The notes under the pieces are model-generated. The model was not told where the DNA came from and did not search any database. It saw only the letters and a program-made list of their open reading frames with translations. From positions 1 through 11,790 of the forward strand of contig JAHEDM010000037.1 of the NCBI GenBank assembly GCA_024641205.1: 11,790 bases of DNA. The letters are read 5' to 3'. The translations under genes and the position numbers were made by a program. How positions within the stretch are numbered: position 1 is the stretch's first letter; each line of letters starts with the position of its first letter. Of this stretch, positions 5,087-11,790 are shown piece after piece. Source of the stretch: Actinomycetes bacterium (GTDB taxonomy: Bacteria > Actinomycetota > Acidimicrobiia > Spongiisociales > UBA4744).

Positions 5087-6015
5087 TATGTGATCCTGCG
5101 GTCGATCTCGTAGCTCGAGCCGGTCCGTTGCTTGGCGAATTCTTTCATCTCTACCGCGATCGCTGAGGCCTCCCACTGGGAAACGATCGTCCTGCTCAAG
5201 TTGGTGGCCACACCAAGTGAGTAGGACACGATCGGGAAAGCATGCTGTTCGCCGCGGCGGTCGGCGACCTCTATATAGCCGCGCAGTGCGTCGGCCGTGT
5301 CGTAAAGATCGAGGATGCCGTCGTCGAAGATCCTGATCACCGCTTTGCAATAGTCCTCAACGAGATCGGTGTTCACCGTGGCAACAAAGTCATCACCGCC
5401 GACGTGACCAACAAAAGTGGTCGGGTCCCCGATCTCAGCTGCCGCTTCCAACATCACGTGAGCGGTGAACTTGATTACCTGGTCCCCGCGCATGAACCCG
5501 TAGTGGTCGTTGAACGCTTTGAAGTTGTCGAGGTCGGCGTGCACGACGGCGAACGGCCCACCTTCGGCGATCCGGCTCTCTAGCTCCGACGAGATGCGGA
5601 AATTGCCGGGGAGCCCGGTGAGCGGGGACACATCCCGCATCGCCTGGGTGCGCCGCAGAACTGCCTTCACCCGGGCCATCAGTTCATCAACGTCAAACGG
5701 CTTCGTTACGTAGTCATCGGCGCCAAGTTCGAGACCGCGCACCCGATCCTCCGGCAGGGTCTTGGCCGTCAACAGAATGACCGAGGTGTTGGTAGCCGCC
5801 GGGTGCATGCGGAGACGACGGAGGGCGGTCAGACCGTCCATCTCCGGCATCATCACGTCGAGCAGCACGAGATCAGGCGGGGAGGCCATCACCTTGGCAA
5901 TGGCCTCTTTCCCGTCGTGAGCAACCTCGACCTCAAACCCCTCGAGCTCCAGGTTTACCCTGACGAACTGAAGGATGTCCGGGTCATCGTCTGCCACCAG
6001 GATTCGTTCCGGCAT
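5086..6015 (-). CDS. Response regulator with a degenerate GGDEF-like output domain
   Basis: The 309-residue protein starts with an intact receiver domain (about 1-122): acidic cluster DDD (9-11), phospho-acceptor D53 in LLDVMMPEMDG, T83 and K105 in VTKPF. After a short linker a GGDEF-type domain follows (about 128-305), with SPLTGLPG, DLDNFKAFNDHYG (the D-x-D-x-FK-x2-ND block) and GGDDF at 206-210 where active diguanylate cyclases have GG(D/E)EF. No RxxD inhibitory site precedes it. There are no membrane segments. It could be a weak cyclase, a nucleotide-binding regulator or a protein-interaction domain. No histidine kinase is adjacent, so its partner is unknown. The ATG follows the rpe stop by one base, so it is probably co-transcribed with rpe and ends at a hairpin. 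Confidence 0.88.
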   Translation of the reverse strand: MPERILVADDDPDILQFVRVNLELEGFEVEVAHDGKEAIAKVMASPPDLVLLDVMMPEMDGLTALRRLRMHPAATNTSVILLTAKTLPEDRVRGLELGADDYVTKPFDVDELMARVKAVLRRTQAMRDVSPLTGLPGNFRISSELESRIAEGGPFAVVHADLDNFKAFNDHYGFMRGDQVIKFTAHVMLEAAAEIGDPTTFVGHVGGDDFVATVNTDLVEDYCKAVIRIFDDGILDLYDTADALRGYIEVADRRGEQHAFPIVSYSLGVATNLSRTIVSQWEASAIAVEMKEFAKQRTGSSYEIDRRIT

Positions 6016-6016
6016 C

Positions 6017-6682
6017 TCACTCCACAGCTTCGATCGCGTTCCTCAATCGTCGGACGGCCCCGACCGGATCGGGATCTCGAAAGATCGCCGTCCCGGCCAC
6101 AAAAACGTCTACGCCGGCCTGCCTGGCCAACGGAGCCGTCTGAACGGTTATGCCGCCGTCAATCTGTATATCGACCGGAAGTGCGTGCGAATCAATGAAC
6201 TTTCTTGCGGACTCCACCTTGGGCAAGACTTCGGGCATGAACGACTGGCCGCCGAACCCGGGATGCACCGACATGACCAATAAGAGATCGGTCAACTCAA
6301 CAAACGGTTCCACCCCGGCAAACGGGGTGGACGGGCTCAGGACCAGACCGAAGTCGAGCCCTATTTCCCGGGCCTTCTTGGCTACCCGGGTGGGATTTGG
6401 GGTGACTTCGATATGCATGGTGACCAGATCCGCCCCGGCCGCCTTCAGGTCTTCGAGGTAGGCATCAGGGTTGGTGGTCATCAGGTGACAATCGAAGTAG
6501 ACAGAGGTGGCAGCTCGCAACGAAGCAATGACCGGCATTCCAAGACTGATGTTCGGGACGAAATGCCCGTCCATGATGTCCACGTGAAGCATGTCGATCT
6601 CGGCCTCGATCCTCCCCACCGCATCGCCGAGGTGTGCAAAATCGGCGGCAAGCAAAGAAGGCGCTATCCGGGCAGGCTTCAT
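6017..6682 (-). CDS. rpe: Ribulose-phosphate 3-epimerase
   Basis: This enzyme interconverts D-ribulose 5-phosphate and D-xylulose 5-phosphate in the pentose phosphate pathway. The 221-residue TIM barrel has all family landmarks: APSLLAADF (7-15), metal-binding and catalytic H33 and D35 in HVDIMDGHFVPN, H66 in CHLMTTNP, the phosphate-loop block MSVHPGFGGQSFMPEV (137-152) and D175 in IDGGI. The start MKPARIAPS is standard, though no good Shine-Dalgarno is visible in the 18 nt after the rsmB stop. Its substrate is also the DHBP synthase substrate in the nearby riboflavin cluster, and rpe followed by rib genes is a recurrent actinobacterial order. Confidence 0.97.
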   Translation of the reverse strand: MKPARIAPSLLAADFAHLGDAVGRIEAEIDMLHVDIMDGHFVPNISLGMPVIASLRAATSVYFDCHLMTTNPDAYLEDLKAAGADLVTMHIEVTPNPTRVAKKAREIGLDFGLVLSPSTPFAGVEPFVELTDLLLVMSVHPGFGGQSFMPEVLPKVESARKFIDSHALPVDIQIDGGITVQTAPLARQAGVDVFVAGTAIFRDPDPVGAVRRLRNAIEAVE

Positions 6683-6700
6683 CGGGCGAGTGTACTCAGC

Positions 6701-7915
6701 CTATGCGCGGATTTTGGTGATGAACATGCCGTCGGTGCCGGTGAGGTGCGGAGCCAGCAGCCAGCCTCCAGCCCACGGCCGACCGGGTAATCCGACGATG
6801 GGTTCGGTCGGAAGGCCTTCAACTACGCCGACGGTTTCCTGAGGAGTCACGGTGCAAACCGAGTAGACAATCACTCCTCCTGGTCTGACCAACCTCAAGG
6901 CTTCGCTCACCATCAGCGCCTGGAGGTGGGACAGGTCTTTCAGGTCGGACGCTTTCACCCGAAAGCGGACTTCGGGGCGGCGTCGCAACGTCCCCAATCC
7001 GGAACACGGTGCGTCCAACAAGACCCGATCGAACGAAGCCGTCCGATACGGAGCAAGGCGGGCGTCGGCAACGCACCATCGGACCATGCTCCCCCGCAGG
7101 TGGTCGGCTGCCGACGAGACCCGACGAGGGTGCCTATCGGAGGCGACAACGAGACCTCGCCCGTCTAACCGATCCGCCACATGGAGCGTCTTGCCTCCCG
7201 GGGCCGCCGCCAGGTCGAGAATCCGTTCACCCGGCTGTGGATCCAGTGCCAAACCCACAGCAATCGACGCACCGTCCTGGACGGCCATGGAGTCCAGAAC
7301 GTCTCCGGTCGGGGGCAGAATGTACGCGCCTCCGATTCCTGCTATCGCCTGAGCGGCTTCCGGAGGTTCACCGCTACGAAGTCGTACGGTCCTGGCTGCG
7401 TCCATCTGCGAGGCCACCAGAAACGCCTCCGCCTCAGCAGGGCCCCATGCCTCCACCATCAGCTCCCAGATCCACAACGGCTGTCCCACTCGCAGGGCTG
7501 CGCCGCCGGCATCATCCGGCAAAGGTGGCTCGCCTTCCCGGATCACCGTTCGCAGAATGGCATTGCAAAACCCGGTTGCAGCGGGTTGGATCGAACGGAC
7601 AACCTCGACGGTTGAATCAACTGCAGCATGGTTCGTTGTTCGGGCGAACAGCACTTCATTTACGCCTACCCGAAGTGTGTCGAGCACATCGTCCTGAATC
7701 TTGTCGAGCGGTCGCGTGCTCACCGTTTGGATCGTTCGGTCCACTCTCAGAAGATTGCGGATGGTGTCATAGGCGAGGCGTTGTGCCAGAGCGGCGTCCC
7801 TGATCGGCAGCTTGCGCGTCTCGCTTCGCACCACCCGATTGGAATAGGCGCCCGAGCGAAGCACCCGGCTCACGATGGTGCGCGCCGCGGCTCGCGCCGC
7901 TACCCCAGGTTTCAA
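6701..7915 (-). CDS. rsmB: 16S rRNA (cytosine-967-C5)-methyltransferase, probable TTG start
   Basis: RsmB (Fmu/Sun) methylates one cytosine of 16S rRNA using S-adenosylmethionine. With the TTG start it has 404 residues: a NusB-like RNA-binding domain (about 5-130, ARTIVSRVLRSGAYSN to GFCNAILRTV) and a Rossmann methyltransferase domain (about 215-404) with LDLAAAPGGKT (233-243), DAPCSGLGTLRRRPE (301-315; C304) and YSVCTVTPQE (351-360; C354). Both family cysteines are present. The frame is open further upstream, but that part lies inside fmt and does not resemble the family. The TTG at 7915-7913 overlaps the fmt stop as TTGA and places the first conserved residues correctly. No good Shine-Dalgarno is visible, so translation may be coupled to fmt. 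Confidence 0.94.
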   Translation of the reverse strand: MKPGVAARAAARTIVSRVLRSGAYSNRVVRSETRKLPIRDAALAQRLAYDTIRNLLRVDRTIQTVSTRPLDKIQDDVLDTLRVGVNEVLFARTTNHAAVDSTVEVVRSIQPAATGFCNAILRTVIREGEPPLPDDAGGAALRVGQPLWIWELMVEAWGPAEAEAFLVASQMDAARTVRLRSGEPPEAAQAIAGIGGAYILPPTGDVLDSMAVQDGASIAVGLALDPQPGERILDLAAAPGGKTLHVADRLDGRGLVVASDRHPRRVSSAADHLRGSMVRWCVADARLAPYRTASFDRVLLDAPCSGLGTLRRRPEVRFRVKASDLKDLSHLQALMVSEALRLVRPGGVIVYSVCTVTPQETVGVVEGLPTEPIVGLPGRPWAGGWLLAPHLTGTDGMFITKIRA

Positions 7916-8823
7916 GGGAGCCGCCCGAGATCTCCCGGCCGGCCACGCGCCCACGCAGCTCCGGCCATGCGTTTGCCCCCCGGAGCCTGCACCTCGATGA
8001 GTTCGATCGGACGATCGTGCGTCCCGAGACAAAGCCGGCTGCCATCGATGAAGAGCCGCCCGGGAGGTTGCTGGTCGAGATCCGTTTGGCCTGCTCTCCA
8101 AACCTTCAGGGCACCCTGTCCGAATCTGGCTCCGGGACGGGGCGAATAGGCGCGCACTGCCCGGAGCAACGCGCTCGAAGGCCGGGTCGCACTCAGGTCT
8201 GCTTCATGGGTCGTTATCCGATCGGCATAGGTTGCGCCGGAGGCCGCCTGCGGGACCGGAATCACTCCGCCTCGAACAAAATCGATCACATGACGGGAGA
8301 GCAAGTCGGCCCCGAGATCTGCCAATCGGGCGGTCAGTTCACCGGCCGTCTCGGTTGGATGTATCTGGACCGTCTGGGCGGCCACAACAGGCCCGGTATC
8401 CAAGCCTTCTTCCACGACCATCAGCGTGACTCCGGTCTTCTCATCGCCGCTCAGGATGGCTCGTTCAACCGGGGCCGCACCCCGCCATCTGGGAAGAAGC
8501 GAGAAGTGGACGTTGACGAAACCTCGACCCGGGACGGAGAGGGCGGCCGGGCGGAGGATCATCCCAAAAGCGACCACCACCCCAAGGTCGAAAGGAGCAG
8601 CCTCGGTCAGAACCTCTTCGAGTTCTGCACGGCCCGCCGGTTCAGCCACGGGGAGCCCAAGGTCCTTGGCAGCCTCTTTGACGGGGGACGGACGGGCGCG
8701 CCCCGACCGGCCGCGCGGTTTGTCGGGACGGGTAACGACGAGACGGAGGTCTGTCAGTGAGGCCACAGCCTGCAGCGTCGGAATGCTCGCCGCCGGGGTG
8801 CCGAGGAAGACGGAAGAGATCAC
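7912..8823 (-). CDS. fmt: Methionyl-tRNA formyltransferase
   Basis: Fmt formylates initiator Met-tRNA with 10-formyl-THF. The 303-residue protein has the N-terminal hydrolase/transferase fold with FLGTP (6-10), TRPDKPRGR (31-39), VVAFGMIL, the catalytic NVHFSLLPRWRGAAP (N104, H106) and EGLDTGP (D142), matching E. coli N106, H108 and D144. A C-terminal OB-like domain follows (about 205-303). The start is GTG at 8823-8821, overlapping the def stop as GTGA, with AGGA eight bases upstream. def-fmt pairing is widespread because deformylase removes the group that Fmt adds. The product is slightly shorter than E. coli Fmt (315), mostly at the C-terminus. Confidence 0.97.
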   Translation of the reverse strand: MISSVFLGTPAASIPTLQAVASLTDLRLVVTRPDKPRGRSGRARPSPVKEAAKDLGLPVAEPAGRAELEEVLTEAAPFDLGVVVAFGMILRPAALSVPGRGFVNVHFSLLPRWRGAAPVERAILSGDEKTGVTLMVVEEGLDTGPVVAAQTVQIHPTETAGELTARLADLGADLLSRHVIDFVRGGVIPVPQAASGATYADRITTHEADLSATRPSSALLRAVRAYSPRPGARFGQGALKVWRAGQTDLDQQPPGRLFIDGSRLCLGTHDRPIELIEVQAPGGKRMAGAAWARGRPGDLGRLP

Positions 8824-9323
8824 TCGTAGGTTCCTAGCCCCAACGCTTCCTCGCGCAGGTCTCGCAGGGCCTGCTTGCGAGGCTTCGTGTCCAACCGCTC
8901 GATCAGCAGATGGCCGTTGAGGTGATCCACCTCATGCTGCAAGACCCGTCCCAGCAGCTCATCGCCTGCGTACTCAACGGAGCGACCCTCGAGATTGAGG
9001 CCGCGTGCCCGGGCAAACGCCGGTCGGGTTATCGGCCAGAAATGACCCGGAACTGACAGGCATCCCTCATCAAACGACCACTCGCCTTCCGTTTCCAGGA
9101 GCTCAGGATTGACCAACACATGCGGTCCCTCTCCCACGTCAAAGACGACAACCCTTCGAGAGATTCCTATCTGCGGTGCAGCCAGCCCCACCCCGGGAGC
9201 GTCGTACATGGTCTCGAGCATGTCGGCCACCAGACGATGGATGGTCTGGTCGATTTCGACGACCGGGTCGGCTTGTGCACGAAGTACCGGATCCCCAAAA
9301 GTTCGAATTGGAAATATCGCCAC
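8820..9323 (-). CDS. def: Peptide deformylase
   Basis: This metalloenzyme removes the N-formyl group from new proteins. The 167-residue product has the three family motifs: GVGLAAPQIG (45-53), EGCLSVPG (86-93; metal ligand C88) and QHEVDHLNG (129-137; ligands H130 and H134, catalytic E131). The frame is open upstream to 9446, but the GTG at 9323-9321 has CGGAGG five bases upstream and yields the typical N-terminus MAIFPIRTFGDPVLR, so the longer form is rejected. The 73 nt between the priA stop and this start hold no clear promoter or terminator. The gene ends with a GTGA overlap into fmt. Confidence 0.96.
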   Translation of the reverse strand: MAIFPIRTFGDPVLRAQADPVVEIDQTIHRLVADMLETMYDAPGVGLAAPQIGISRRVVVFDVGEGPHVLVNPELLETEGEWSFDEGCLSVPGHFWPITRPAFARARGLNLEGRSVEYAGDELLGRVLQHEVDHLNGHLLIERLDTKPRKQALRDLREEALGLGTYE

Positions 9324-9396
9324 GCCAACCTCCGGAATGGGCAGTCTAGGGTTGAGTCTCCGAGTCACACCATTTCCGGCGTGCCTGCGCTCTTGA

Positions 9397-11187
9397 TCAC
9401 AAGTCGAGAGGATCCGCATCGATACGGACGGCCGCACCGGAGTCACGCAGACGCTGGACGGCCGGTCGGAGCCTGGTTCGCACCGGAGACAACCGATCCC
9501 CTTGGATCAACCACCGCGACCCGCGCGGTGCCGGTGCCGGCCCGTACACCGTGGCATCGTTCCCAACCGCCGCCTTGATCAAGGGGTCACTGTCGGCGCC
9601 ACCGTTGCGTACCTCGATAACGATGAGCTCGCCTGCGGGCGGGAAACCCATTTCTTCGCGTTTCTCGAGCTCGGATTCGAGAAATTCGATCGGATCACCC
9701 CTTCGCAGGGCGGCGATGACCGGATGCTGTGGTTGCGAAGTCTGCACCATGAGACGCTTCCCCCGTCCGAACGGCACGCTTCCGGCCAGGCGGGTGAGAA
9801 CCCGCAGTGCTTCTTCTGCGGCGCGGTAGTTCGTCCCGAGGATCAATCCGTCTGCATCTATTGCCACTGCCAGGTCAACCACCCCGGCCTTACTCAGGTC
9901 GCGTTCGGTGCCGACCATCACCGATCGTCCTTGGTCGACGTTTCCAACTGCGTCAGGTCCCAGCATCCGGCCGGCCACTTCGATGATCCTTCCCACCCCC
10001 GCTCCGAGCGGCTCAAAACGGGCTCCCGCACACAAGAGACAGGGCCCCAACGCTGCACCACACCGAGCGCAGGTGGGACCCGGATCGGGCCGTGCACCGC
10101 ACTCTCCGCACCGTCGTAGGGTCCGGCACTTCACACATCGCGAGGCAGGGGCGTAACCGTGGCGGTGGGTAAACAGGAAAACCCGTTCCCGGCGCGCCAT
10201 CGCATGACGAAGTGCCGACCTCACCCGCTCCGTCAGAAGTCCGGAACCGGGAGGATCCTCATGCCGGTCGACCACCTCGACCAACGGCCAGATACGGTTC
10301 CGGCCGGGGGCGCGAACGATCTCGGTCCCGGCCCGCAGCACCTCAGTAGTCGGAACCCGGCCAACATAGACCACCCCGAATCGCTCGATCCGCGCTCGCG
10401 TTCTGAGAATCTCCCGGGCGTGAACCGTCGGCGTTTGACGGTCCTTCATCCCCCGGCGACCCTCCTGGATGATCGTCGCCAGACCCAATCCTGCCACCGG
10501 CCAAAAGGCGATCCGGTGGGTACCGACCACGATCGAACCCGGCACGGTGGCCGCCGCCTGCCATGCTTGGGTGATCTGGCGATTCGACAGTTCGGGCGTT
10601 GCGACCATGACCCTCGGCCCGAACGTGGCAGTCAGGTCGGCTGCCATTTGGGCAGCCTCGAAGGCGGTCGCAACGACCACAACCGCAGACCGACCCGATT
10701 CTGCCAACGGGCCGACCACAGTCTCAACATGGTGGCTCCAGTCGGCCGAAGCCAGGAAGTAGGTGGCCGGATTCCGACGGCCTGCGCCCGCTGCACCACC
10801 AAGGCCGGAGAGTGGGCCGGACGCGAAACCCCGAACCTCAAGCCACGGCGGAAGCGCGCCCCGGCGTGGAAGGTTGGGTGGAGCGCTCTTGGCGAGGATT
10901 GCGGCCAGCGGCGAGATGTAGTGATGGGCCGCCCATCGCAACGTCTCCAGCAGTCGCTCGTCGAACACCGGTATCTCGCTTGAGACGCCTCGCAGCTCCT
11001 TTAGCCCCACAACAGAGCCGGCCCGCACATCGGTGACAAAGCCGCGCACTTTTCGACCCCCAAGGGGGATCCGCACCACGGAGCCGACCGACACATCCTG
11101 GCCCTGGCCTACCGCGTAAGCGAAGCCGCCGTCGACCGCGAACGTTGGGACGTCGGGAACAACCCGGGCGACGAGCGCGACGGTCAG
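9397..11187 (-). CDS. priA: Primosomal protein N' lacking helicase motifs (actinobacterial-type PriA), probable CTG start
   Basis: PriA in most bacteria recognises stalled forks and reloads DnaB. This 596-residue protein (CTG start) keeps the N-terminal DNA 3'-end-binding domain (about 5-110), all eight zinc cysteines with E. coli-like spacing (C351, C354, C360, C363, C373, C376, C383, C386) and the C-terminal domain. The ATPase site is eroded: YFLASADWSHH stands where Walker A GxGKT belongs, and IIQEGRRGMKDRQ replaces VVDEEHDxSYKQ. ATP-driven unwinding is therefore unlikely; actinobacterial PriA proteins are known for this. The GTG at 11094 would delete the conserved ARVVPDVP...FAYAV segment that aligns with the E. 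coli N-terminus. The only other candidate before an upstream in-frame TAA (11211-11209) is CTG at 11187-11185, overlapping the metK stop as CTGA. Confidence 0.9.
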   Translation of the reverse strand: MTVALVARVVPDVPTFAVDGGFAYAVGQGQDVSVGSVVRIPLGGRKVRGFVTDVRAGSVVGLKELRGVSSEIPVFDERLLETLRWAAHHYISPLAAILAKSAPPNLPRRGALPPWLEVRGFASGPLSGLGGAAGAGRRNPATYFLASADWSHHVETVVGPLAESGRSAVVVVATAFEAAQMAADLTATFGPRVMVATPELSNRQITQAWQAAATVPGSIVVGTHRIAFWPVAGLGLATIIQEGRRGMKDRQTPTVHAREILRTRARIERFGVVYVGRVPTTEVLRAGTEIVRAPGRNRIWPLVEVVDRHEDPPGSGLLTERVRSALRHAMARRERVFLFTHRHGYAPASRCVKCRTLRRCGECGARPDPGPTCARCGAALGPCLLCAGARFEPLGAGVGRIIEVAGRMLGPDAVGNVDQGRSVMVGTERDLSKAGVVDLAVAIDADGLILGTNYRAAEEALRVLTRLAGSVPFGRGKRLMVQTSQPQHPVIAALRRGDPIEFLESELEKREEMGFPPAGELIVIEVRNGGADSDPLIKAAVGNDATVYGPAPAPRGSRWLIQGDRLSPVRTRLRPAVQRLRDSGAAVRIDADPLDL

Positions 11188-11790
11188 AGCCCTGCAGCGG
11201 CGGCGAGCTTAGCCGCCACGTCCTCTGCCTCCCACGAGAACTGTGGGCGACCGAAATGACCGTAGGCGGAGGTCTCCTGATAGATGGGCTGTTGGAGTCC
11301 GTACCGGTTGATGATGGCCAGGGGACGGAAATCGAAGTGATCGGCGATCAGCTCCTCGAGTTGGGAGGCCGGTACCGTTTCGGTCCCGAAGGTCTCGAGG
11401 TGGATCGAAAATGGTTCTGCCCGGCCGATCGCATAGGAAAGCTGCAATTCGCATCGAGCGGCCAGGCCGGCGGCGACCAAATTGCGGGCTGCATGCCGGG
11501 CTGCGTATGCGGCCGAACGGTCGACTTTGGTCGGGTCTTTCCCTGAGAAACACCCGCCGCCATGTCTGGCCGCGCCACCGTAGGTATCGACAATCACCTT
11601 CCGACCCGTCAGACCGGTATCACCGACCGGACCGCCGACCACGAACCGCCCTGATGGATTGACGATGAAGTCGAAGTCGTTGTGTGGACCGGGCAGAACG
11701 GCCTCCAGCACATGCTTACGGAGATCGTCGTACAGAGTGGTCTGGTCGACATTCGCGGCATGTTGGGTAGAAATCAGCACCCGATGCATA
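11184..11790 (-). CDS. metK: S-adenosylmethionine synthase, C-terminal half (N-terminus beyond the window)
   Basis: MetK makes SAM from methionine and ATP. About 202 residues of roughly 390-400 are present. The fragment starts mid-protein at HRVLISTQHAANVD and includes NPSGRFVVGGPVGDTGLTGRK, VDTYGGAARHGGG and FSGKDPTKVDRSAAYAAR, which hold the lysines and aspartate equivalent to E. coli K245, K265, K269 and D271. It continues with ETFGTETVP and the C-terminal YGHFGRPQFSWE and ends AAAAGL. Most homologues have GGGAFSGKD where this one has GGGCFSGKD, a mild change. The stop TGA (11186-11184) overlaps the proposed priA CTG start. An in-window ATG near the right edge is internal, not a start. Confidence 0.97.
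   Translation of the reverse strand, partial: MHRVLISTQHAANVDQTTLYDDLRKHVLEAVLPGPHNDFDFIVNPSGRFVVGGPVGDTGLTGRKVIVDTYGGAARHGGGCFSGKDPTKVDRSAAYAARHAARNLVAAGLAARCELQLSYAIGRAEPFSIHLETFGTETVPASQLEELIADHFDFRPLAIINRYGLQQPIYQETSAYGHFGRPQFSWEAEDVAAKLAAAAGL

Noticed and set aside
4851..5350. 167-codon minus-strand frame between ribD and the GGDEF gene
   Set aside because: It combines riboswitch, repeat and out-of-frame GGDEF sequence; no motif and no ribosome-binding site.
7009..7803. 264-codon plus-strand frame opposite rsmB
   Set aside because: Shadow of rsmB, whose catalytic motifs are intact. No recognisable domain, and its composition is typical of antisense frames.
7916..8101. 62-codon N-terminal extension of RsmB
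   Set aside because: It lies inside the fmt C-terminal coding region, is Arg/Ser/Gly-rich shadow sequence, and RsmB homology begins only after the TTG at 7915.
8017..8760. 247-codon plus-strand frame opposite fmt
   Set aside because: Antisense shadow of the conserved fmt gene, with no independent support.
9324..9396. Possible promoter between priA and def (TAGACT near 9346)
   Set aside because: No acceptable -35 partner, and the gap is short; read-through from priA is the simpler view.
9324..9446. 41-codon N-terminal extension of peptide deformylase
   Set aside because: It overlaps the end of priA, lacks conservation, and a GTG with an ideal Shine-Dalgarno gives the standard deformylase start at 9323.
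10159..10983. 274-codon plus-strand frame opposite priA
   Set aside because: Antisense shadow of priA. Low-complexity Arg/Pro/His content and no motif.

Overview
The window is GC-rich bacterial chromosome. Every gene I can support lies on the minus strand, so transcription runs from high to low coordinates. It looks like a core housekeeping region, not an accessory island. Gene content and order are metK-priA-def-fmt-rsmB-rpe, then ribD-ribE-ribBA-ribH, then infC-rpmI-rplT. Three traits suggest a deep-branching actinobacterium (Acidimicrobiia-like at a guess): this order, a PriA that has lost its helicase ATPase motifs, and an IF-3 with a long acidic tail. That placement is inference. No phage, transposon, CRISPR, tRNA or rRNA was seen.

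Right block (11790 down to 5086): the C-terminal half of metK runs into priA, then def, fmt (Met-tRNA formylation), rsmB (16S rRNA m5C methyltransferase), rpe (pentose phosphate epimerase) and a two-domain response regulator ending in a GGDEF-like domain. Several genes overlap by 4 nt through NTGA motifs. Two of them appear to use rare start codons (CTG for priA, TTG for rsmB). The block ends at a 10-bp GC-rich inverted repeat embedded in a small two-copy intergenic repeat.

Middle block (about 4904 to 1395): a promoter-like -10 box, a complete FMN riboswitch and four tightly overlapping genes supply the riboflavin pathway: ribD (deaminase/reductase), ribE (riboflavin synthase), ribBA (DHBP synthase/GTP cyclohydrolase II) and ribH (lumazine synthase). 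Together they convert GTP and ribulose 5-phosphate to riboflavin. The neighbouring rpe interconverts ribulose 5-phosphate, the DHBP synthase substrate.

Left block (1383 to 1): a near-consensus sigma70-type promoter, a leader of about 125 nt with an intrinsic-terminator-like hairpin next to the infC ribosome-binding site, then infC-rpmI-rplT (IF-3, L35, L20; rplT runs off the window). The evidence favours an ATC start codon for infC, as expected for this self-regulated factor. I found no wholly novel multi-gene system. The most rewarding items are the infC leader/attenuator, the non-canonical start codons, the degenerate REC-GGDEF protein and the intergenic repeat.
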